In this document: one piece after another, positions 41,594 to 50,384 of the stretch
Layout: every line of letters begins with the position of its first letter
How positions within the stretch are numbered: the first letter of the stretch is position 1
Origin: Vagococcus bubulae
Lineage (GTDB): Bacteria > Bacillota > Bacilli > Lactobacillales > Vagococcaceae
Direction: 5' to 3'
Assembly: GCF_003950315.1 (NCBI RefSeq)
Contig: NZ_NGJT01000017.1
Location: 1 to 50,414 of the forward strand
Length of the DNA stretch: 50,414 bases
Program-made: the position numbers and the translations under genes
Notes under the pieces: generated by a model
The model's database searches: none
What the model saw: the letters and a program-made list of their open reading frames with translations, nothing else
What the model was told of the DNA's origin: nothing

Positions 41594-43414
41594 TTAATCA
41601 TTTAAATCAAGGGATGGTTTCTTTTTTGTCTGCAATGCAACAACTAGAAGAAAAGGTGTTACTAATACAATAGGTAAAATATAACGAATATAACCTAAAG
41701 TAATTGGACCAGCGATTAACGTTCCAATAAATGCTCCCGTTGGAATCAGTAAACCAGCTAAATAAAACTGCTTATCTGTAAACCATAAAACAAATACTGC
41801 CAACATCATAAAAACATAAAAAGCATAATTATCTATTTGCGCTAACACTGGTAATCGGTCAAACACTTTATATAATCTGACACGTATCTTATTTAATCTA
41901 AGAGAACGTTTGTTATCATGAATGCCTATTTTTTCTAAATTCATCGTTTCCATATCATCAGCAGACATCTTGACACCATTTGAATAATAATCATTCACTG
42001 TTTTGTTTAAATTAAATAAATTTGAATGACTCGCCATAACTGACTCAACAGCCGTTAGTGGTTCCATTCTTATTTGTTTTTTTACAACATTAAAATAATC
42101 AGTCATCTCGTCTTTTGTAGCCGATTCATTGTGTGTCGCTTTTACCACATCTGAACGATACGGATCATAATTTTTCTTAATAGCATCATAATCTAATACT
42201 TTATCAATCACTATGCGCTCTTTTTCTGTTACATCACTGCTATGAAATTTTGCATACCTTGCAGTAAATTGAAAAGGAAGCGACAGCATTTCGCGTCGTT
42301 TTGGTGTGGTTTGTTCTTCAGCAAACGCATTAGCTAAAAAAGTATTACACCCAAAACCGACAAGTAAACCGAGTATCATCATTATCGTAACGGAGGTTAA
42401 TCGATAAAACTTCTTTCTCATAACTAACCCAAAAAACACATACACCACAATAGTTAATCCAATAAAATGAAGAGTATTATATCTAAACAGCATCATAAAA
42501 AACACACTAAAGAATAGCATGACATATAAATGATGCTTTTTATAGTAATCATCATCCACAAAATAAGTAATTAAACTTACCATATATAAAACAAAAAAAC
42601 CGGAAAACATAATGTCTTTTGTTGCTAAAATAACTGTTCCATTTGTCATAGGAATCATCGCTAAAATAACCATAATAATCAGTAGTAATGAACTATTCCT
42701 GGTTAATTTGTATGTGACGTGAATAGCGTAAGACACACAAAATGCGACAAAAACAACTTGAACAACAGTATATAAAAATAACCCATTGTTAGCTGTACTA
42801 ACTAATTGCCCAACATGTACATAACTCCCCATAAAAATAGTAGACGTAACAGGATGAGCTGCTGTCCTAGTACTTAGTAAAAAAAACTGAGTTAATTGAT
42901 CCAATGAGTCTCCCATAAACACACTAGGGTATGCACTAAAGGCCACAAGTAACCAGACCAAATTAATTAAAATAAATGGTATTAAAAATGAATGAGCTTC
43001 AAACCACCGAATAAACCATCTATTATAATGAATGGTTTCGTCTTTATGATAATAATAAGTTAATATTTTTTGCATGGTTTCTATTAAGAGATAAAAAGAA
43101 GCAACAAATAATATAGAGTAAATCACCCCAACTGGAGACACAATGACCTCCATCACTGTGTCTAAACCTGAACCATAAATACTCATAAACCATGTCGCTA
43201 TCGCAAAAAATAATGACACGATTTTTTGTAATATTTTCGTCTTTGTCTTTAACTTACTCACATAGTTAAATAAAAAAACTAAACCAACAAACCCTAACAA
43301 AGCCAATGCTGGACTATTTAATAAGCTTTTTTTGTAGTTTTCACTCTGACCAACTTGATTAAAAACAACTATTTGCCCTAAAATAACCACCATTGCTTTA
43401 ACAACATTTTTCAT
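41594..43414 (-). CDS. DUF6020 family polytopic membrane protein
   Basis: A 606-residue protein with about 12-13 membrane helices. The first outside loop has FSAYPSVFMGDSLDQLTQF, a typical DUF6020/GT-C-like acidic motif. A second loop at about 375-490 is mostly soluble and charged (SSDVTEKERIVIDKVLDYD). These proteins are integral-membrane glycosyltransferase-like enzymes of unknown substrate in Firmicutes. GAGGGG lies upstream of the ATG. The downstream channel gene is only 19 bp away, so they may form one unit. No sugar-nucleotide genes are adjacent. Confidence 0.72.
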   Translation of the reverse strand: MKNVVKAMVVILGQIVVFNQVGQSENYKKSLLNSPALALLGFVGLVFLFNYVSKLKTKTKILQKIVSLFFAIATWFMSIYGSGLDTVMEVIVSPVGVIYSILFVASFYLLIETMQKILTYYYHKDETIHYNRWFIRWFEAHSFLIPFILINLVWLLVAFSAYPSVFMGDSLDQLTQFFLLSTRTAAHPVTSTIFMGSYVHVGQLVSTANNGLFLYTVVQVVFVAFCVSYAIHVTYKLTRNSSLLLIIMVILAMIPMTNGTVILATKDIMFSGFFVLYMVSLITYFVDDDYYKKHHLYVMLFFSVFFMMLFRYNTLHFIGLTIVVYVFFGLVMRKKFYRLTSVTIMMILGLLVGFGCNTFLANAFAEEQTTPKRREMLSLPFQFTARYAKFHSSDVTEKERIVIDKVLDYDAIKKNYDPYRSDVVKATHNESATKDEMTDYFNVVKKQIRMEPLTAVESVMASHSNLFNLNKTVNDYYSNGVKMSADDMETMNLEKIGIHDNKRSLRLNKIRVRLYKVFDRLPVLAQIDNYAFYVFMMLAVFVLWFTDKQFYLAGLLIPTGAFIGTLIAGPITLGYIRYILPIVLVTPFLLVVALQTKKKPSLDLND

Positions 43415-43488
43415 AATCCCCTCACCTTTTCCAATCTATAACAACTCCTATATTATAAATTAGCCCTTGTATTTACTTTTTATTGTTA

Positions 43489-46400
43489 CTAAGCTTTAAC
43501 AGTTGGTTGCATATTTTTCTTAGCAGTAGCAAGCATCAAACGAATACGATTTAACTGGTTAACAACAGAGACGCCTGGGTCATAATCAATCGCCGCAATA
43601 TTTGCCCCAGGGTATTGATGTCGTAATTCTTTAATAACACCTTTCCCCACAACATGGTTAGGTAAACAGCCAAATGGTTGCATACAGACAATATTATTAA
43701 CCCCTGTTTTTAGTAAATCAATCATCTCTCCGGTTAAAAACCATCCTTCTCCAGTATGATTACCAATTGATAATACTTTACTAGCGTCTTCTGCTAATTG
43801 TTTAATAGAATGCACCCCATTAAATCGTTTAGAATTATTTAATGCTTTTGACATCGGTTTTTCTATTTTTTCAATCAATTTAATCGCAAATTCTGCATAT
43901 GTTTTATTTTTCTTTGGCATTCCAAGATTTTCGTATTTCCAAACTTGATTGTATAGTGAATAATTCATAAACCCAATTAAATCAGGAACCACTACCTCTG
44001 CCCCCTCATCTTCCAATAATCTCACAATGTCATTATTAGCTGTTGGAGAATATTTCACAAAAATTTCTCCAACAATTCCGACTTTTGGTTTAGTGGTTTC
44101 ATGTAATGGAATCGTATCAAAGTCTTGGATGATTTGCTTCATATTTTTATTAAACAATGTCAAAGAACCATTACGGACATTTTTTTCTACTTTTTTAAGC
44201 CAAGATTGATGTAGAGCATCAATGTCTCCTTTATTGACCTCATAAGGGCGTGTCCGATAAACTAAACGTTCAAACAAATCCCCGTACAATACAGCGACAG
44301 CTATTCGTTTTAACATTGGCAAGGTAAACTTAAAGCCTGGGTTTGTTTCGACTCCTTTATTACCTAGAGAAACCGATACAACAGGGACTTGAGAAAATCC
44401 TGCTTCTTTTAATGCTTTTCTAAGAAGTGGAATGTAATTTGTCGCACGACACCCACCACCTGTTTGTGTCATCAGCACACTCACATTATCTAAATCATAC
44501 TCTCCACTTTGTAAAGCTTCCACAAGTTGACCTATTGAGATAATTGCTGGATAGCATGCATCGTTATTGACGTATTTTAACCCCACATTAACTGCCTCTT
44601 TATCCATCATCGGCAAACACACCACGTTGTAACCTGAAGACTCCAATGCGATATCAAATAGGCCACTTTGATGAATTGGGCTTAACATAGGCAACAATAA
44701 TGTATGTTTTTTACGCATCTCTTTTGTAAAGACAATTTTTTCAGGCTCTTCAAATTGAATCTCCGGTTGATAATGATTTCTCTCACGCTCTTTCATTGCC
44801 GCTTTAAGAGAACGGATACGGATACGAATAGCCCCTAAATTTAGCCCTTCATCAATTTTTAGTACGGTAAAAATTTTACCATGTCTATCTAATATTTCTT
44901 CCACTTGGTCAGTTGTCACAGCGTCTATCCCACAACCAAATGAATTCAATTGAATCATCTCTAAGTGTTGATTTTTTCCAACCACTTTAGCTGCTGCATA
45001 TAAACGAGAATGATACACCCATTGATTGACTACACGCAAATTGTCTACTTCTTCCAAATGAGAAATACTATCTTCTGTTAACACATGAAACCCTTCTTGA
45101 GTAATAATCTGTGAAATACCATGATTGATTTCTGGATCAATGTGATATGGTCGGCCCGCTAGAACAATCCCTTTTTCACCTTTTAACGTCAACATGCGAA
45201 GAGTCTCTTCACCTTTGGCTCGGATGTCTTCTTTAAATTTCTCCAACTCATCATACCCATGTGTTAAGGCATTTGTCACTTCTTCTTGTGTCACATCAAA
45301 ATCTTTAAAGCACTCATATAAAACATGTGCCACTGAATCAGGATCCGCTAAGTTTAAAAATGGGTTACGATAATCCACTTTTCCCTCTCTGATGTCATCC
45401 ATATTATTTCGTAACACATCAGGATAACTTTGAACGATTGGACAATTAAAATGATTGTCTGCTGACTTTTCTTCTTGTCTTTCAAAGATAACGCCTGGAT
45501 AAAAAATCAACGGAACTCCGTCATCAATCAATGACTGAACATGTCCATGCGATATTTTGGCAGGATAACAGACAGTATCACTCGGTATCGTTTCCATACC
45601 TTTTTCATAGACTGACTTATTCGAGCGTGGTGAGAGTTTCACCCTAAATCCTAAATCGGTAAAAAACGTATGCCACAATGGGTAATTTTCATACATATTT
45701 AACACACGAGGTATCCCAATTTCTCCTCGTGTCACCTCTTTTTTACGAAGTGGTTTATATTTAAATAAGCGTTTGTACTTATAATCGACCAAGTTTTCTT
45801 TTTTATCTTCTTTTTTGACTTTAATTCTAGCACCACGTTCACAACGGTTTCCTGTAATAAACTGACGACCATCAGAAAATAACGTCACCGTTAACATACA
45901 ATGATTTTCACACAACCCACAATCCATGCGATCATTTTCAATGGATAAGTCATCTAACTCTTCAAGAGATAAAATGGTTGATTCATCCCCCAATTCATAA
46001 TCTTCTAATGCAATAAGGGATGCTCCAAAAGCTCCCATCAGTCCCGCAATCGATGGTCTCACAACTTCACGTCCTACAAGTTCTTCAAAAGCTCGTAAAA
46101 CAGATTCGTTGTAAAATGTCCCACCTTGGCACACAATCTTTTCACCTAATTCTTCCGGTCTTCGAACTTTAATCACTTTATACAATGCATTTTTCACAAC
46201 AGAATACGCTAATCCGGCAGAAATTTCTCCGACAGATGCACCTTCTTTTTGAACTTGCTTCACTTTCGAATTCATAAACACGGTACATTTAGACCCTAAA
46301 TCAACTGGGTGACTGGCTTCTAATGCTAAATTCGCAAAATCTTCTACTCCGTAATTAAGTGATTTAGCAAATGATTCAATAAATGACCCACACCCTGAAG

Positions 46401-47730
46401 AACAAGCTTCGTTTAATTGAATAGATGACAAAACACCATCTTTAATCGTCATGGCTTTCATATCCTGTCCACCAATATCTAAAATAAAATCAACGCCTGG
46501 GTTAAAATAATTGGCAGATTTGTAATGAGCCACTGTTTCAACTTCCCCAATATCTATCTTCAATGCATGTTGAATTAATTTTTCACCATAACCAGTAATC
46601 GCTGACTTGGCAATAAAGGCTTTTTCTGGCAATTTTTTATAGACATCTTTTATGATACGGATGGTTGTTTCTAATGGTTCTCCTTCATTATTTCCATAAT
46701 AAGAGTAAAGTAAATTTCCCTCATCATCAATCAACGTTAGTTTCGTCGTTGTCGAACCTGCATCAACACCTAAAAATACTGGCCCAACATGTGTGGCTAA
46801 CTCTCTTTCATTCACAGATGCCTGATGATGTCTTTGTCTGAATGATGCTAAATCCTCTGGTGTTGCAAATAAAGGCTCTAAACGATCTGACTGAGATAAT
46901 TCTGACATCTCTTCTGTTTCTAATAAGTGAATTAACTCACTTAACTGATTTGGTTTTGACTGTTCTGAATCAAGTGCTGCTCCCATGGCAACAAATAGTT
47001 GCGGATTTTCTGGGAAGATTACATCTTCTTCTTTTATATCTAATGTTTCAATAAATCGTTGGCGAAGTTCTGACATAAAGTATAATGGTCCACCTAAAAA
47101 AGCAATCTTACCTTTTATTTTTCTACCTGAAGCAAGACCTGCTATTGTTTGATTGACCACTGCTTGAAAAATACTTGCTGCAATATCTTCTTTTGCTGCG
47201 CCTTCATTAATTAAAGGTTGCACATCCGTTTTCGCAAACACCCCACATCTTGATGCAATAGGGTATATCGTTTGATAGTTTTTAGCTAATTCATTCACGC
47301 CATTAGCATCTGTTTTTAAGAGGGTTGCCATTTGGTCGATAAATGCACCTGTCCCCCCAGCACAACTACCGTTCATTCGTTGTTCCATTGCACCATCAAA
47401 AAAGGTTATCTTCGCATCTTCACCGCCTAATTCAATCGCAACATCCGTTTCTGGTATTATCTCTTCAACCGTTTTCGTACAGGCAATCACTTCTTGAATA
47501 AATTCAATATCTAAAATATCAGCTAAACCAATCCCACCCGAACCTGTGATATTCATCGTTAAGGGTTGGTCACCGATCACTTTTTGTGCTTCTTTCAAAA
47601 TATTTATTGCTGCAGTTTTAACATCGGAATAGTGACGCTCATACTTGGAAAATAACACGTCATTTTCTTCATTTATCACGACCAGTTTTACAGTGGTTGA
47701 TCCCACATCAATGCCAGAACGTAATGTCAT
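43489..47730 (-). CDS. Tandem CoA-dehydratase-activase/BadF-BadG-type protein with HgdB-like C terminus
   Basis: A 1,413-residue multidomain protein. Two ASKHA activase domains lie at about 1-255 and 318-575, each with a nucleotide loop (GIDVGSTTVKL, GVDAGSTTTKL). In each, two Cys are 39 residues apart: Cys123/Cys162 and Cys443/Cys482. That spacing is the same as in the HgdC activator. Residues 604-630 hold C-x2-C-x3-C-x18-C (DCGLCENHC ... CERG), a likely further iron-sulfur site. The rest (DUF2229-like, then 2-hydroxyacyl-CoA dehydratase component-like) includes MTQTGGGCRATNYIPLLRKA. Members are ATP-driven electron activators; the substrate here is unknown. Confidence 0.85.
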   Translation of the reverse strand: MTLRSGIDVGSTTVKLVVINEENDVLFSKYERHYSDVKTAAINILKEAQKVIGDQPLTMNITGSGGIGLADILDIEFIQEVIACTKTVEEIIPETDVAIELGGEDAKITFFDGAMEQRMNGSCAGGTGAFIDQMATLLKTDANGVNELAKNYQTIYPIASRCGVFAKTDVQPLINEGAAKEDIAASIFQAVVNQTIAGLASGRKIKGKIAFLGGPLYFMSELRQRFIETLDIKEEDVIFPENPQLFVAMGAALDSEQSKPNQLSELIHLLETEEMSELSQSDRLEPLFATPEDLASFRQRHHQASVNERELATHVGPVFLGVDAGSTTTKLTLIDDEGNLLYSYYGNNEGEPLETTIRIIKDVYKKLPEKAFIAKSAITGYGEKLIQHALKIDIGEVETVAHYKSANYFNPGVDFILDIGGQDMKAMTIKDGVLSSIQLNEACSSGCGSFIESFAKSLNYGVEDFANLALEASHPVDLGSKCTVFMNSKVKQVQKEGASVGEISAGLAYSVVKNALYKVIKVRRPEELGEKIVCQGGTFYNESVLRAFEELVGREVVRPSIAGLMGAFGASLIALEDYELGDESTILSLEELDDLSIENDRMDCGLCENHCMLTVTLFSDGRQFITGNRCERGARIKVKKEDKKENLVDYKYKRLFKYKPLRKKEVTRGEIGIPRVLNMYENYPLWHTFFTDLGFRVKLSPRSNKSVYEKGMETIPSDTVCYPAKISHGHVQSLIDDGVPLIFYPGVIFERQEEKSADNHFNCPIVQSYPDVLRNNMDDIREGKVDYRNPFLNLADPDSVAHVLYECFKDFDVTQEEVTNALTHGYDELEKFKEDIRAKGEETLRMLTLKGEKGIVLAGRPYHIDPEINHGISQIITQEGFHVLTEDSISHLEEVDNLRVVNQWVYHSRLYAAAKVVGKNQHLEMIQLNSFGCGIDAVTTDQVEEILDRHGKIFTVLKIDEGLNLGAIRIRIRSLKAAMKERERNHYQPEIQFEEPEKIVFTKEMRKKHTLLLPMLSPIHQSGLFDIALESSGYNVVCLPMMDKEAVNVGLKYVNNDACYPAIISIGQLVEALQSGEYDLDNVSVLMTQTGGGCRATNYIPLLRKALKEAGFSQVPVVSVSLGNKGVETNPGFKFTLPMLKRIAVAVLYGDLFERLVYRTRPYEVNKGDIDALHQSWLKKVEKNVRNGSLTLFNKNMKQIIQDFDTIPLHETTKPKVGIVGEIFVKYSPTANNDIVRLLEDEGAEVVVPDLIGFMNYSLYNQVWKYENLGMPKKNKTYAEFAIKLIEKIEKPMSKALNNSKRFNGVHSIKQLAEDASKVLSIGNHTGEGWFLTGEMIDLLKTGVNNIVCMQPFGCLPNHVVGKGVIKELRHQYPGANIAAIDYDPGVSVVNQLNRIRLMLATAKKNMQPTVKA

Positions 47731-47860
47731 CTTCTTTCCCTACTTTCTTTATCTGTCCACTCAATCCATTTTCAAAACTTTTTCATAAATACTAGTTTAA
47801 ATCAAAAGACATAAAAAATCTAGCAAAGAGATAAATCAATTTAAAATCAGTCAAATTAAC

Positions 47861-47895
47861 AAAAAAAGCATACAGTGTTAACACACCATATGCTT
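47861..47895 (-). terminator. Terminator after the yvlD-type gene
   Basis: On the minus strand AAGCATA / TATGCTT with an inner GTGT/ACAC stem, followed by seven T. Confidence 0.8.
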
Positions 47896-47909
47896 CAACT
47901 ATTCATTTT

Positions 47910-48263
47910 TTAATATCTATCCACTTGTCTATTAGCGATAATTGAATTTATCAGTGACAACAATAACGAAATAAAAACAGCTGCTCCTAAACTTGAAAAA
48001 GCAAAGTTTTGTTCGCCTACAATCACTGATGTAAATTTTAACATCAATCCATTTATCACAAAACTGAATAACCCAAACGTTATGAGTGTAATCGGTAGGG
48101 ATAAAATATGTAATATCGGTTTTACTAACACATTTAAGGCAGATAACACGATACTTGCCACAATTGCCATCATAAAACTGTTGACATAAAACATGGAAGG
48201 AAATAACACCGATAATGAGATAAACGCCAATGTATTAATAATTAGACGTTGAAAATAGGTCAC
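47910..48263 (-). CDS. YvlD-type phage-holin-family membrane protein
   Basis: A 117-residue protein with four membrane helices at about 8-25, 27-50, 55-78 and 88-108. SALNVLVKPILHILSLPITLITFGLFSFVINGLML is the family signature (PF04020, known as YvlD in Bacillus). The name holin is historic; the function is unknown. It starts with GTG at 48263, sharing one base with the PspC gene stop, with GGAG nine bases upstream. It is last in the yvlB-C-D-type operon, which in Bacillus belongs to envelope stress genes. Confidence 0.88.
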   Translation of the reverse strand: MTYFQRLIINTLAFISLSVLFPSMFYVNSFMMAIVASIVLSALNVLVKPILHILSLPITLITFGLFSFVINGLMLKFTSVIVGEQNFAFSSLGAAVFISLLLSLINSIIANRQVDRY

Positions 48264-48583
48264 TAAAAGTCACTCCAGTCATCTTCTTCTACTTTTTGAG
48301 CTTCTTTTCTTGGTCGTTTTGTTTTATATCTTTTAGATGATTCTTCATATGGATGGCTGTTGTATCCTTCATATGGAGAACGTGGTCTACTTTGTTTATT
48401 TGAAGCTGGAACAATCAAGGCTAATAAAATATATAAAATAATTGGTGAGCCAAATGTAAACATAGATAAAATCACATAAATGATTCTTACCAACGTTGGA
48501 TCAATATTAAAATATTCTGCAATCCCTGCTAATGTTCCTGTTAAAACAATATTATTACTTGATTTTGTTAGTTTTCTTCCCAT
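48263..48583 (-). CDS. PspC-domain protein (YvlC-type)
   Basis: A 106-residue protein. The PspC domain spans residues 3-60 (KSSNNIVLTGTLAGIAEYFN, IDPTLVRIIYVILSMFTFGSP) with one to two membrane helices. A basic, Ser/Arg/Pro-rich tail (SRPRSPYEGYNSHPYEESSK) follows. In Bacillus and relatives such proteins respond to envelope stress. The ATG at 48583 has GGAG eight bases upstream; a GTG at 48592 is rejected. It lies between the DUF4097 and YvlD-type genes. Confidence 0.88.
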   Translation of the reverse strand: MGRKLTKSSNNIVLTGTLAGIAEYFNIDPTLVRIIYVILSMFTFGSPIILYILLALIVPASNKQSRPRSPYEGYNSHPYEESSKRYKTKRPRKEAQKVEEDDWSDF

Positions 48584-48600
48584 TTTTATCACTCCATCTA

Positions 48601-50100
48601 TTAGTCATTATCTTTCAAGTAAATACTTCCTGTTGTGGTATTTAAAGATAATTGAATCATGTCATCTTCTTGTCGAACAAATTCAACCATTTGATTCATT
48701 CGCTCTTTCTTTTCTTTTAAAATATCAATGTTATCCAAACGATTTTTGATTGAACCAAAGTTTGTTTGACAATCTGCTTGAATACCAGCTTGTTTAGCTA
48801 AAGACACTTTAATGTCTCCATTCACCACTGTCGCTTTGATTTTTTTAGTTTTTAAATCATTTGATGTGATTTTTACTGTTCCATTAATTAACGATACATT
48901 TGTATGCTCAATAACAGATTTACTAATTAATTCTCCATTCACTGTTTGACCAATAAAATCAACAATCTCACTATCTTCTACTTGGATATTACCATTAACA
49001 CCTTCAACTTCCAACATGGTTGCTTTAATATTTTTTACTTTCATTTTACCATTGGTTGATTTTAAGAAAACGTCACCTAATAACATATCCTCAACTTTAA
49101 TATCACCATTTAACATTTTTACTGACACATGGTCAAATAAATGTTGTGGTAAATAAAAATCTAATTCACAGCTTAGTCGTTTGTTTGGTACTTGGAATGA
49201 AATATTTTCTTCATCCACAACAATCTCACTGCGCTCAATGAACGCTTCAAATGGTGTATTGTTGTTTAATTTACCATAAAACTTAATGTTGGCAACGACT
49301 TTTACATCTGGTTGGTCCCATGTTTTAAATTTAACTTTACCATTTGCTACTTTGACATCAATCAATGTAGCAGTACTATTTGGATAAAGAAACTCATGTG
49401 TAAAACTATGAGAGCTTACACCAGGTACTTTAATATTAACATCTTTCCATTCCACATTCTCTGAAACGGTAGAACTAACAGCATCCACTGTTTTTTTCAA
49501 AAAGTCACCAAAGTACTTACCTGCTTCTTCTACTTTGCCAGAAGCTTGATTGATTTTTTCATTCGTTTGTTCTTTCCAATCCTTTGGAATATCAAATCCT
49601 AATATTTTTTCTGTCTCTTGTGTATCACGTCGCTCTTTTTTAATCGATTTTAATTCTTCATTTAATTCTGCTTTTTCATTAGATAATTGAACATCTGTTT
49701 CTTTTAAATAAGCTAAATCTTTTTTCAGTTGCTCACGCTCTGCTTCTTTTTCAGGCGTCAATGTATCTAAATCTTCCATTGTATCAAAGACTGTCAATTG
49801 TTCTTCGATTTCTCGAATATCTTGTCTTAATCCCTGAATCTCAACAGTTAATTCATCATACTCCACAGATTTTCTATTTTCTTCTTCTGCTAATTTTTCT
49901 AAAATCTTTTCTAATGCCTCATTGTCATTATAGCCTGTTTGGGCTTGTTCTTCTGCTGATTTATAGTTCACTTGTTTTGCTTCATTGTCAATTAATTTTT
50001 CATCTTTTTCTGTGGCAATATTTTCTAATAATACTAAAGCCTCTTCAGTTGTTAAAATACCTTTTTTAACTAAGTCTAAAATTCTTTCGCGTTCGTTCAT
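48601..50100 (-). CDS. DUF4097 beta-repeat protein (YvlB-type)
   Basis: A 499-residue protein. Residues 1-30 form a short helical domain (RILDLVKKGILTTEEALVLLE) typical of YvlB N termini. A coiled-coil stretch at about 75-150 is rich in Glu/Lys. The C-terminal DUF4097 beta-helix-like region (about 225-495) has repeated NGxIxV/NGKMKVKNI units such as GDIKVEDMLLGDVFLKSTNG. No signal peptide or membrane helix. It is first in the yvlB-C-D-type operon, with AGGAGG upstream. The role is unknown but linked to envelope stress by its neighbours. Confidence 0.9.
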   Translation of the reverse strand: MNERERILDLVKKGILTTEEALVLLENIATEKDEKLIDNEAKQVNYKSAEEQAQTGYNDNEALEKILEKLAEEENRKSVEYDELTVEIQGLRQDIREIEEQLTVFDTMEDLDTLTPEKEAEREQLKKDLAYLKETDVQLSNEKAELNEELKSIKKERRDTQETEKILGFDIPKDWKEQTNEKINQASGKVEEAGKYFGDFLKKTVDAVSSTVSENVEWKDVNIKVPGVSSHSFTHEFLYPNSTATLIDVKVANGKVKFKTWDQPDVKVVANIKFYGKLNNNTPFEAFIERSEIVVDEENISFQVPNKRLSCELDFYLPQHLFDHVSVKMLNGDIKVEDMLLGDVFLKSTNGKMKVKNIKATMLEVEGVNGNIQVEDSEIVDFIGQTVNGELISKSVIEHTNVSLINGTVKITSNDLKTKKIKATVVNGDIKVSLAKQAGIQADCQTNFGSIKNRLDNIDILKEKKERMNQMVEFVRQEDDMIQLSLNTTTGSIYLKDND

Positions 50101-50278
50101 TGTATATCCTCCTCTTAACTTCTTTATCTATACATTACTAACCTACACTCATATTATGTCTTATTTTTAAACAAATGTCATAGGACTTGAGTTGGATTTA
50201 TTCCTGTATACCAAGACTTATTGATTTATCATTCTAAAAAATAAAAGAGGCTGACCCAAAAGTCTATTAACGAAAATT

Positions 50279-50314
50279 AAAAGGAACAAAATTATTTTTG
50301 ATTTTGTTCCTTTT
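50279..50314. terminator. IS-internal hairpin, right copy
   Basis: Arms AAAAGGAACAAAAT / ATTTTGTTCCTTTT with an 8-base loop, then TTTT. It would terminate transcription entering from the flank. The stem is fully conserved in the left copy. Confidence 0.65.
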
Positions 50315-50316
50315 TT

Positions 50317-50348
50317 TTGACGAAAAAAATAGCACTATCCTTTATAAT
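50317..50348 (+). promoter_or_regulatory. Candidate transposase promoter
   Basis: TTGACG (50317-50322) and TATAAT (50343-50348) are 20 bp apart; the spacing is identical in the left copy (58-27, minus strand). The spacer is longer than ideal, suggesting a weak promoter. Confidence 0.45.
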
Positions 50349-50384
50349 TAAGGTGACTAAACCAACTAAAAAGGAGTGCTATTT
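50327..50384 (+). promoter_or_regulatory. Ribosome-binding-site-sequestering inverted repeat in the IS
   Basis: AAATAGCACT-AT-CCTT (50327-50342) can pair with AAGG-AGTGCTATTT (50371-50384), which contains the transposase binding site AAGGAG and ends next to the ATG. The left arm lies upstream of the expected transcription start (about 50355), so only read-through transcripts would contain both arms. Confidence 0.65.

Noticed and set aside
49761-50069. Plus-strand hydrophobic frame opposite the DUF4097 coiled coil
   Set aside because: Leu/Phe-rich translation is the antisense of a Glu/Lys-rich coiled coil; no SD.
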